Part shown: in pieces, positions 48,972-57,500 of the stretch | Numbering within the stretch: the stretch's first letter is position 1 | Layout of the letters: the number at the start of each line of letters is the position of its first letter | Origin: Prorocentrum cordatum | Taxonomy: Eukaryota; Sar; Dinophyceae; Prorocentrales; Prorocentraceae | Length of the DNA stretch: 57,500 nucleotides | Direction: 5' to 3' | Assembly (NCBI GenBank): GCA_963575745.1 | Contig: CAUYUJ010020281.1 | Coordinates: 303,960-361,459, forward strand | Translations under genes and position numbers: made by a program | Notes under the pieces: generated by a model | The model's database searches: none | What the model saw: the letters and a program-made list of their open reading frames with translations, nothing else | What the model was told of the DNA's origin: nothing

Positions 48972-50214
48972 CACCTCGACACCGTGGACTTCTCTGGCAT
49001 CGTCGGCTCGCGGCCTCCACATAGTGTCCTGGAATGCTCGGGGACTCGTCTGCGGGGACCCCGCTCGCCGGCGTAAGAAGCTCAAGGTCCTCTCCACGTA
49101 CCTCAAGCAGAAGGCTGTCGTTGCGGTCCAGGAGGTGCATGGGACTGCCAAGCGCCTGCGTCGTCTGATGGCTTCGACTCCATATGACTATTCTGTTTTC
49201 TTCAGCGGGTGCGCCGCCCCTGGAGCTGGAGGAGTTGCACTGCTCGTTCCTTCTGACCGTCATGTGGTTCAGGTGGATCTTGCGGACTCCGCCGGCCTGT
49301 CGGGCCCGCCTGGCACACCATCTGATCCGTCCTCCGCTTTGTCTTCATCTCCCTCTTCGTCTTCGTCCTCCTGCTCCGCATCGGGTTCCACACAGGACGA
49401 CTCCGACTTCCTGGCGATTGCGGCGGAAGGTGACCACAGTGGAGCTCCAGACGCTTTGCCAGGAAATGAGGTTCCCCCACTTGTTTCCGAGACGTCCCCC
49501 GGCCCCTCACAAGTAGCTGCACAGCCGTCAGCTGAGCGTCAAGCCACTCCGTCCCAGGGCTCGTGGGCTCCGTCGCTGCCGCCCGCCATCGGCATTGTGC
49601 TTGATAGCAATCCAGTGATTCACGTTCACCGTCAGGTTGTCCCCGGCCGTGTCCACCTGTTGGAGATGTTCGCCGACTGCATCTGCAACCTGGTGATCTT
49701 GAACGTCCACAATCACGACTTGGACCACGCGCAGCGACACCTTGTAGCCTCGTGCTGGCGCCACTACCAGCGGTGGGCTATCAAGGCCCCCATGCAGCGT
49801 CTCTTCGTGGCCATCGGCGATTTCAACATCCACGACGAGCCGCCGGCGTCCTACGTGGAACCTGCCCCGCTGGCCATGACGGCCCCCGCGGGCGACCAGA
49901 CGAGTTAGCTCTCCTTCCCAACGCGTGCAGGAGATCAGCATCAGCAGGCATTTTGGCGGCGGCTGTTTTCGGACATGGTTGAGGTTGAGAACAGTCGCCC
50001 CACACGGTTCGATAGGCACTCTCTCACGTCCACCCGCATCGACCGCGCCTTCGTCAGCTTGCCTTCGCATGCTATTCCCAACCTCGAGGTGCTGTTGCAC
50101 GTCGACCAGGAAGCGATGGAGCTCAGCGACCAGAGGATGAGCGACCACGGTATATTATCACTACGTCTTCGGCTTCATGTAGCCACAGAAGGGGGAATGC
50201 CAGAGCATCCCTGA
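48972..50214 (+). pseudogene. LINE-B ORF2, endonuclease domain
   Basis: The frame starts right after the ORF1 stop without ATG. LHIVSWNARGL, VAVQEVHG, GGVALLVPS, LFVAIGDFNIHDEPP, STRIDRAFVSLPS and RMSDHGILSL give the apurinic-like endonuclease motifs in order, including the QE, GDFN and SDH catalytic sites. TAG at 49906-49908 interrupts it between GDFN and IDRAF; the frame then resumes. A Ser/Pro-rich stretch of about 110 residues (about 49280-49610) is inserted between GGVALLV and the next beta strand, unusual for this fold. The frame ends at TGA 50212, where a frameshift to the RT part is needed. Confidence 0.85.
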
Positions 50215-53200
50215 CTTCGTTTTCGAGGTGCCGCAGTTTCAGAAGCATTACAACTTCTTGCACTCGTTGTCCCGCACGGAGGACCGCACTGCCGGGCAAC
50301 TACTGCGCATCATGAAGGCCAACATCAAGAATGCTGCCAGACTCACCCGCAACTACCTCACCAGCCTCCCTGGGGGCATCAAGGGGCAGCACGTCGCGGC
50401 GGCACGTAGTACCGCGATGCGATCGATCTCGCGGGCGATTTGGCGGCAGGACACGGCACTCGCAGCTGCCCTCATCCAACGCACAGAGTTGGGTAAGGAC
50501 CACTTGTGCATCGCAGGAGCCGCGGTCTCTCTCATCGACGAAGGCGGTTTCGCCTCTGTTGCTGCTGCTGCTGCTGCGCACCGTGGCCATCTTCATGCCC
50601 TTCAGCTGCGAGCCAAAGAGGACGCTGCGCAGGCGACCCGTCTGCGGCAGACCCAGAATGCCGAATACCAGCAGCGACTGCAACGACATCTGCAACGGCG
50701 CAGTCGCCTCTGGGCCCCCTTCTCTGCTTGGCTTCAGCTGCGAGGTGTGCGTCTTTCCCATGGGCATTCGGTCGAGAAGGACCCAGAAGGCATTGCGCGG
50801 ATCCTCCAAGAACACTGGGCGCCCGTCTTCGCAGACAAGACCGTCGATGCCACCAAGCTTGACGCCTTCCTGGACGAGCACATACCCTCCTCTATTCATG
50901 CCGCGCCACTGGCCCCGCCCACGGAAAGCAGCCTTCGCCGAGTTGCGGTTTCGGCGCGGAATTCTGCCCCTGGTCCCGACCAGCTACCTATTAAGCCTGG
51001 TGCCAAGTTTCCAGGGCCTTCAGCCTGCTGGAGGACGTCGCCATGGACATGTTCATGTTCGGCACAGCACCTCGAGGGTTCAACCACTCCCTGTTCTCCT
51101 TCATCCCCAAGGGCTCGGAGGCAGGCGACCTCGTCAATTGCATCCGCGATGCCGGGGCATTGTGACCCATCACCAGGAAGAACACCGACGCCAAGATCAT
51201 CGCCTCGGCCATGGATGCGCAGATGGCGGTCCACGTCGCGGAGCACGCCCACTCGGTCCAGCAGGGCTTCATTCGAGGTCGAAGCTTTTGCCACAACATC
51301 GTAGAGATCGACTGCGAGTCGAGATTGGCCGGCCTGCTTCCCGATGGGGAGGACTTCATGCCCATGCTTTTGCTGTTTGACGTGGCTGTTGCTTTCCCCA
51401 TCCTTTGGGCGCCAATGGTTGTTTGGGGCGTTGAGGCGGTTCGGATTCCAGCACGGCTTCCTCAATGGTGTCCACGCTCTGTACGCAGACGCGGAGGGAT
51501 ACGTACTGCTTGGCGGAGTTCATCATGTCCTGTGTGTCTTGGCCAGCGGAGTCGCTCAAGGTTGCCCGCTATCGGGTAGTGTTTGGGCGGTCGCCATGGA
51601 CCCGGTCCTTCGTGCTCTCGCCGCGGTGCTCCCTGCCCCAGCGGCAATGCCAACCCTGCCAACCAGCCGCACCGCTGCGCCCTCGCCCACAGCACCAGGA
51701 GGGCCCCCGAGCGTTACGACGATAACGGATGGGTCGGCACGACTTTTTTCGAGATCTTCGGCCGCGGATGTTGGTGGCAACCTAAGCGGTCGCCGTCTGG
51801 AGCTCGAACGTGGGTGCCATGCTCATGCCATCGGCTCGGGCAGTCAAGCTGCGCGCCCTGGGCAAGCGGCGGATGTCGGCGAGGAATCGGACCCTCATCT
51901 CCGTGCGCTTCACCACGGTGGTATGGCTGCTGCTTGTGCCGACGACGTTGGCGCCGTCAATCGCAATGTCCGTCAACTTCCTCGCCTTGCATTCGTATTT
52001 GACTGTGCTGCTGAGCTTGGGAACTTACATCTTCAACCGAAGAAGTGCGTCATCATTCCCCTCTGGGCGCCGCTCTCGGAGGGGCTGATCCGCCGAGTCC
52101 GCCGGATCGTGGAGTACCTCGTTCCCCAGTGGAAGGACTTCCGAATCGAGGACAAGGGCAAGTACTTGGGCACGGTTATGGGCCCCGGTGCCACGGAGGA
52201 GGACCAATGGCGGGACGCGGCAGACAAATGGTGGCGCCGCATCGTCCTCACTGGACAGTCGGGCGCGCCCGTGGACCCCAACGTGCGGTTGTATGGCACA
52301 TCGTGCCTGCCCGTCCTGTCGTACCTTGCCCAGTTCTTCACCCCACCGAGGGCCCTAGTCCGCAAGGAGTTCCATGCGCTCCACAAGGTCTTGCGGCTGC
52401 CGCCGTCCACGTTCAGGCTCTCGGACATCCTCGCCCTCGACACGTGGTTCCCGACCTCTGCAGCACGGTCGATGCGCGCCCTCGCGGCGGGAGCACTGTG
52501 GCGCACAGCGGAGTACACCGTCCCCTCGTGGAGCACGGCGCTGCAGCGGCTGGAAGCGGTGGCTGCCCGTCAGGTTGGTCTTCCACGACTCGCCGCAGGA
52601 CAGTGGTCCCCCACGTTCTGGAGCATGGGCGCGGCAATCGCACAGCGACTCCAGGCTGCCTCACAGGACAGGCCGCTCGGCAGCAAGGGCACCATGCTAT
52701 CCATGTACCAGGCGGCCGCCGCGAGGGCTCGGCGCGACGCGAGGCTGTCCGAGGCAGCTGGCGCGCGCCCCCACCCTCAACGGACGTCTGTTCGTCATTT
52801 CCAAGCAGAATGCTACCCCGACACCTTCGAGCACACACTGCGGAAGCGACTTGTGGAGTGGATCGGCGCGGCATGCATCCCGAACGACCTTCGGGATCGA
52901 TGGCGTGGTCTCCGGGAGTTTCTCACCAAGCAGCCGCCGGCCTGGCGATGGGTCGTTTTACGGACGCTAGCTGGCGGGTGGCACACGAGCTGCCGAATGC
53001 ATGTCTTGCCCACGCGCCACGCTTGCCTCTTCGGTTGCGGCGAAGGCCTCGACGAGATCAGCCACTACCTCCGTTGTCGTCACGCCCTTATGTGGGTCAC
53101 GGAGCCGCCCAAGTTTGCGCACAGGGAGGTGTTACATCGACTTGGGCTCGGCGCTCGTGAAGACTATCCGGAGGAGGCTGCCCACGAGTTTTCGCGCCAG

Positions 53201-53341
53201 ACCACGGTGCGCAACCTCGCTCTGCTCTACTACCTTTACTTGGAGGTCAAACTTGCCACAACTTCTACGACACCCCCTTCATATTCCATGCACAAGACCT
53301 GCCACAGGGCCGCCCTGGACAGGCTTAACCACCACTTCTGA
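50215..53341 (+). pseudogene. LINE-B ORF2, reverse transcriptase and C-terminal module
   Basis: Three blocks need frame changes. Block 1 (50215-50995) reads DFVFEVPQFQKHYNFL and then ARNSAPGPDQLP (start of RT). Block 2 (about 51000-51400), with a TGA at 51163-51165, reads GTAPRGFNHSLFSFIPKGSE, QQGFIRGRSFCHNIVEID and LLFDVAVAFP (motif A). Block 3 (51400-53341) reads SGVAQGCPLSGSVWAVAMD (motif B), ACADDVGAV (motif C, Asp pair intact), LHLQPKKCVIIPL and KYLGTVMGPG. It then has a long thumb region and the Cys/His module HACLFGCG, ISHYLRCRHALMW. The part at 51640-51900 is scrambled. No RNase H is seen. Confidence 0.85.
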
Positions 53342-53508
53342 GCCTGACCCCGCCCGCCGGCCGAGCCAGACGAACCGCATGATGGCACTGGCGCTCTTCC
53401 TCCTCCTGTTTCTCCCACCTTGCCCTCGGCCCCCTCCAATTCCCTCTCTTGTTCTCTTCAGCCCTGTCTTTTCCCTCTTGTGCCAGCGACCAAGACTACC
53501 TGCTCGTT

Positions 53509-53620
53509 AGGAGGAGGAGGAGGAGGAGGAGGAGGAGGAGGAGGAGGAGGAGGAGGAGGAGGAGGAGGAGGAGGAGGAGCAGCAACAGCAGCAGCAGCAG
53601 CAGGGGTCGGCAGGAGAAAC
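53509..53620 (+). repeat. GGA then CAG tract at the LINE-B 3' end
   Basis: TTAGGAGGAGG leads into about 23 GGA triplets, then AGCAGCAACAGCAGCAGCAG. Either the insertion target or an element-borne 3' tail. Confidence 0.92.
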
Positions 53621-54465
53621 AGTGGAAGGATATGCTGGTGTGCCCACTGTCTAGATCTCCATGTTGTGAAGATGCCCCACTACCCCGAAATCCGACAGAG
53701 CGGGAAAACATGACGTCGGACAAAATTCCGATCCCAACTCTAGACCTCGTCTTTCTCGTCGAACTCTGGAGCCAGATCGATCTGGGAGGGTTTGTGCCTG
53801 TGGGGCTGACCTGCTGTTTCACGACGCCCGGATGTGAGCCCCGCGCCACGCCTCAGAGGGACCAGTTGTGATGTCGGCCGTGCCCCCCTCGAGGCCCTCC
53901 CCTGGATGAACCGCTCCAGGGCGCTCCAGAACTATCCCGGGGCGCACCGCTCGAGCGTTTCGTATTGGTGGTCGATCGACGGGTGGTGGGGGGAATCGAG
54001 GGATGCAGGGGGGCGGCCCTGAAGGAACCGGGGCCCCTTGTGGCTCCGAAACTGCACGGATGGCTCGGGACGATGGACATGGGTATGGAAAGATTGGCAG
54101 GAAGTCCAACAGCAGTTCTTGTTCATTCTGAACAGGGTTCGCTGTCGGCGTCAACGCGGACGTTGTTCATTTGAGACAGAAGGCCGCCTGCCCAACAGAG
54201 GCCGCCATTGATTCTCTGGCTTACACCACGCCGCCGACCCCTTGGGGTGCTTTGTTTGGGTGCGACGGTTTTTTTTTGTGGGGCCGGCCCTGGGCAGTCC
54301 GGCTGCAGATGCAGGCTTTGTGGTGTACGTGTGCGTTTCCGGGTAGGGATGGGGTGAAAAGGGTCTCAAAGTGTCATGTGTTAGTGTTCCGTGCGCGTTG
54401 TTCCATTGAGTGGCGCAGTATGGGTTGCTAGCGGGTCGCCCACCAACGTGCGCAATTAATCAACC
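53621..54465. other. intergenic, no gene recognised
   Basis: A + strand frame at 53710-53840 (SDKIPIPTLDLVFLVELWSQ) is protein-like but short and unassigned. Nothing else is supported. Confidence 0.35.
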
Positions 54466-54556
54466 CGACTAGGCTCTGGGGGGAGGGGTTTGTGGAGGGC
54501 GACACATCACACACTCCGATGATCCCCAAGGGGTCGGCGGTTTTCACGCCGCCCAT
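54466..54556 (+). repeat. dispersed repeat family D3, copy 1
   Basis: GGGGAGGGGTTTGTGGAGG, CATCACACACTCCGATGATC and CCCCAAGGGGTCGGCGG match 56040-56127. Confidence 0.75.
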
Positions 54557-54749
54557 ATATGGTAGCGGAGCAGTGGTTCCTTCCGCGGTTCCAGCGCAGA
54601 CTCTTGTTTTGGTGTCAAAAGATGGAGTAGCGCTTACGGTTTTCGTGGCCCGCGCCCGCGGCTGGCGTCGCAGCCTCAGCGCCGAATTCGAGGCAGGGTT
54701 TTGCAACATAATGTGAGGTCCGCCAGCACAAGGGGGAAACGCAACCACC

Positions 54750-54830
54750 TTCATCAAGGTCGTCATCATCGTCGTCATCATCGTCACCATCATCATCGTC
54801 AGCATCGCCATCATCATCGTCATCCTTCTC
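54750..54830 (+). repeat. ATC/GTC trinucleotide microsatellite
   Basis: CATCATCGTCGTCATCATCG and similar, about 80 bp. Confidence 0.92.
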
Positions 54831-55189
54831 ACGTTGGGCGGTGAGGCGGGAAATGGGGAGAAGAAACATCGAAGAGGATAAGGTGAAGCGGGGCAGGAAG
54901 AAGAGGAGAGGAACGAGGAGGAAGTGGAGCAAGAGAAGGAGGAGGAGGAGGACAAGGGAGACCCTGAGTAGAGGCTTGTTGTGTGTGTGTGTGTATGGGG
55001 GTCTCGCGGCACGCCTCTCCAGGGCCTCTGGAAGGCTGTTTGAAGCCACTTATGCACCGGGATGGAAAAGAAGGGTGAGGGGAAGGAGAGGGACACGGAA
55101 GGAATGCTCTTGGTCATGGATTATGGGTTAGAGGCTTCTTGGATGTGTATTGGGATCTCGCGGCACGCCTCTCGGAGGCCTGTCGAATA
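54831..55189. other. purine-rich interval, no gene recognised
   Basis: AGGAGGAGG-like and GAAG runs (54870-54960) and a short GT run (54979-54996). TCTCGCGGCACGCCTCTC occurs twice, near 55002 and 55155. Confidence 0.5.
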
Positions 55190-55990
55190 CGGTTGTGGAA
55201 CCACTTGGGGCCCGTCTCGGAGGTTCTGAGGGGCTTCTTAGGGGTTCCTTGGGGCGTCTTGGGGGCCTCTTTGGGGCCTCTGGCGGCCTCTTGGGGCACT
55301 CTTGGGGCCCCCTGGTGGTCCTGGGGGCGGAAAGCTAGATGTTTTGAATTTTTGGTGGCCCTCTTGTGCCCCTCTTGGTGCCGTCTTGGAGCCCTCTTGG
55401 GCCGTCTTGGGGACCTCTTGGGCCGTCTTGGGGCCGTTTCGGAGCCTCTGGGGGGCTTCTTGGGGGTTCCTTGGGGCGTTTTGGGGGCCTCTTGGAAGCC
55501 TCAGGCGGCCTTTTGGGGCACTCTTGGGCCCCCTGGGGCTCCTGAGGGCGGAAAGCTAGATGTTTTGAATTTTTTGTGGCCCTCTTGGGCCCCTCTTGGT
55601 GCCGTCTTGGGGCCCTCTTGGGCCGTCTTGGGGACCTCTTGGGCCGTGTTGGGGCCATCTTGGGCCGTTTGGGGGCCGTCTTGTAGGCCTCTTGGGCCGT
55701 CTTGGGGCTGTCTTCGGGACCTCTTGGGCCGTCTTGGAGCGTCGGGAAGCCGAAAAGGCGAAAAGACAAACAACACCGAAAAACGCAATGGAAAATCAAC
55801 AATTTTAGCCTCTCGGGGCCCTCTTGGGAGGCTTGTTTGGGACCTCTTGGGCCGTCTTCGAGGCCTCTTGGCCCGTCTTGGGGTCATCTTGGGCGTCTTG
55901 GAGCGCTGGTTTGGCGTCTCGGGGCCCTCGTGGGCCGTCTTGGAGGCCTCTTGGGGCCTTCTTGGCCCATCTTTAGGCCTTCTTGGGCCC
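55190..55990 (+). repeat. TCTTGGGGCC minisatellite, copy B
   Basis: About 800 bp of CCTCTTGGGGCCGTCTTGG variants. Two long internal duplicates (about 55225-55345 and 55450-55560) each end in CGGAAAGCTAGATGTTTTGA. TCTTGGAGCGTCGGGAAGCC, then GAAAAGGCGAAAAGA, near 55733 matches the flank of copy A at 31190. Trp/Leu/Gly-rich frames across it are by-products. Confidence 0.93.
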
Positions 55991-56039
55991 AGAAGAGCCC
56001 GTGAGTCGCTCGGCGGGCCCCCCCCCCCCTCCAAATCGA

Positions 56040-56127
56040 CCGGACCGGGCTCCCGGGGGAGGGGTTTGGGGAGGGGGGGGCATCTCACACGCCGATGATC
56101 CCCAAGGGGTCGGCGGATTTTGGACCG
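56040..56127 (+). repeat. dispersed repeat family D3, copy 2
   Basis: GGGGAGGGGTTTGGGGAGG, CATCTCACACGCCGATGATC and CCCCAAGGGGTCGGCGG match 54466-54556. Confidence 0.75.
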
Positions 56128-56339
56128 TATTTGTTGTTTGGGCATTGTATCAATTTTTTCTGCACCCGTCTCTGGCGTCCCCAGAGGACGCGCCTTGTTC
56201 ACCTCACGTGCATAGCCTCCCCATGAAGCGATTCCCGATCCCGAACGCTCCAAACGCTTTGCCCCCCCCAAGCGAACGATCACTGACATGAGAGGCGCCG
56301 GATACATTCGAGCATCCAAGTAAGAAACCTCCTCCCGAT

Positions 56340-56480
56340 AACGGTGGTGATGACCACGGTGCTGATGATGACGACGAGGGTGATGGTGATGAAGATGATG
56401 GTAATGATCATGACCCTGGCAATGATGTTGCTGGCGATGAGGATGACGATGGTCCTGATGAGGATGATGAGGGTGTGCGC
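56340..56480 (+). repeat. GAT-rich microsatellite
   Basis: GATGATGACGACGAGGGTGA and similar imperfect GAT/GGT/GAC triplets. Confidence 0.9.
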
Positions 56481-57000
56481 GCACCAAGCGCCCGGACATT
56501 TGCACAGCAATGCATCTGATGTGACACGCCCTACGTTCTACACTGTTCTATGATGGTTCGCTCGCAGAAAAGTGCGCCTGTCGCCCGCATGGTACTGTTC
56601 CGCAGAGTTTGTGTGTCCGCGGTGCTTGGCGGCATGACTTCGACCTGCATGCGCGCGTGGCCCGCCTGGTGTCTCTTTGGGGGAAGCGAGAGAGGACGAG
56701 GTTCTCAGGATTTGAGACAGCGCGTGCAGGAATGACACGATGCTTGTATCGCGAAGCAAATTTCATTTGTTTTGGAGAGCTCGATGTCGAAATGCGTATC
56801 CATACGTGACCTCGCGAATGGTTATGACATGTGCGCGGGGTCGACAGGGATGGGTACAACACGCTCTTCTAAGATCAGCGCGTGTGAAGCACATCGTATC
56901 AGTTTCGCAGGGATGACGGTTGTGTTTGTGGGGGGTCGATGGCAGGATTGCCTGGGATGGTGCCGTTCGATATTTAGAATCAGCAGTCGTGTTTTTATAC
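56481..57000. other. intergenic, nothing recognised
   Basis: No coding or repeat structure that I can support. Confidence 0.4.
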
Positions 57001-57500
57001 ATATATAGATGCATTAACAAAAAAGGTAATACATGTAACATAGCATATTATACTGTACTAGGGTATAAGTCATCATACGATCATACAGTATATCACCATA
57101 GAATATGTCATTACCTTCTGTAACACATCATGCTATAATTTACTGTCTTACAATACAGTAGATTATGCCACACATAACGTAATTTACACTCGCATAACAT
57201 AACATAAACACAATGCTGTCGATTTATATCATGTCACGAGAAAGCATTCGGATATATTCGAATATGTTAGAATATAACGTATGATGCTAGATTACACACT
57301 CAGACAGTATAACATCATGTACTATGATGTAGCATGAGACACTATACCATAATTCAGAATATGAAATAAGGCAATATTAGATAGCGCGGCACATCATAAT
57401 TTACTATCGCACCGTGTGCTCTGATATGATACAGTATTGTATATCAGCTACCAGATAACATCAAATGGCATATCTGACTTTCTCACAACATGATACAGTA
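57001..57500. repeat. AT-rich low-complexity end of window
   Basis: ATACATATA, CATAACATAACATAAACA and TATAACAT-like short repeats. AT content is far above the rest of the window, and no open frame is present. The base composition resembles the AT slot of the 33-39 kb satellite, but no alpha or beta landmarks are present. Confidence 0.7.

Larger units (their letters stand above)
47427..53508 (+). mobile_element. LINE-B, near full-length non-LTR retrotransposon
   Basis: Begins at a spliced-leader relic (47427-47448), then a 155-nt leader, an intact ORF1 (47604-48968), and an ORF2 with endonuclease, reverse transcriptase and C-terminal Cys/His module (about 48970-53341). A 167-nt 3' UTR runs into (GGA)n at 53509. 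ORF2 has two in-frame stops and several frameshifts, so this copy is inactive. No RNase H domain is seen, unlike LINE-A. ORF2 begins within a few bases of the ORF1 stop and lacks a nearby ATG, suggesting coupled translation in the active parent. Confidence 0.9.

Noticed and set aside
50331-51380. A 349-residue + strand frame over the LINE-B RT
   Set aside because: Out of frame with the RT motifs, which are split between the other two frames. His/Arg/Pro-rich by-product.
55139-56098. A 319-residue Trp/Leu/Gly-rich frame
   Set aside because: Same minisatellite artefact as at 30.8 kb.

Overview
The window looks like nuclear DNA of a dinoflagellate. The decisive evidence is three genomic relics of the 22-nt dinoflagellate spliced leader (begins CCGTAGCC, ends TTTTGGCTCAAG): an exact copy at 28890-28911, a 20/22 copy at 47427-47448 on the + strand, and a tandem double relic at 11586-11611 on the - strand. 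High GC with GC3-rich codons, intronless retroposed genes, many GGA/TCC triplet tracts and abundant retroelements fit this. A Prorocentrum-like genome is my guess from the repeat style, not something the sequence proves. No prokaryotic operon, CRISPR array, rRNA or tRNA gene was recognised.

Layout. 1-5.6 kb: non-coding, with a near-perfect 68-bp foldback hairpin (702-855) and GGA tracts. 5.8-11.6 kb (- strand): LINE-A, a decayed non-LTR element with a zinc-ribbon ORF1, endonuclease, reverse transcriptase (YTDD) and RNase H, whose 5' end is the double spliced-leader relic. 14.6-23.9 kb (+): a structurally complete Ty1/copia element with 180-bp LTRs (5 differences), GGAGG target duplication, primer-binding site, gag, protease, a methyltransferase-like domain, integrase, RT and RNase H, followed by a transmembrane stretch and a Cys-containing ORF. 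25.8-26.8 kb: the 3' part of an unrecognised cellular gene. 28.9-30.0 kb: an intact intronless MDR-family oxidoreductase gene behind an exact spliced-leader relic. 30.8-31.2 and 55.2-56.0 kb: TCTTGGGGCC minisatellites. 33.3-39.2 kb: a BamHI-site-rich satellite array carrying AT-rich expansions and a truncated LINE-C. 41-45.3 kb: several inverted-repeat (MITE/foldback) elements, one with a perfect 7-bp target duplication. 47.4-53.5 kb (+): LINE-B, nearly full length, with an intact ORF1 and a frameshifted ORF2, again starting at a spliced-leader relic. 53.5-57.5 kb: repeats and an AT-rich end.

How the parts relate. Most of the window consists of retroelements and their debris. Only the MDR gene, the 25.8-26.8 kb reading frame and LINE-B ORF1 look like intact, non-repetitive-element-damaged coding sequence. 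The three spliced-leader relics indicate that trans-spliced mRNAs, from both a host gene and LINEs, were reverse transcribed and reinserted. Retroelement ends repeatedly abut GGA/TCC tracts.
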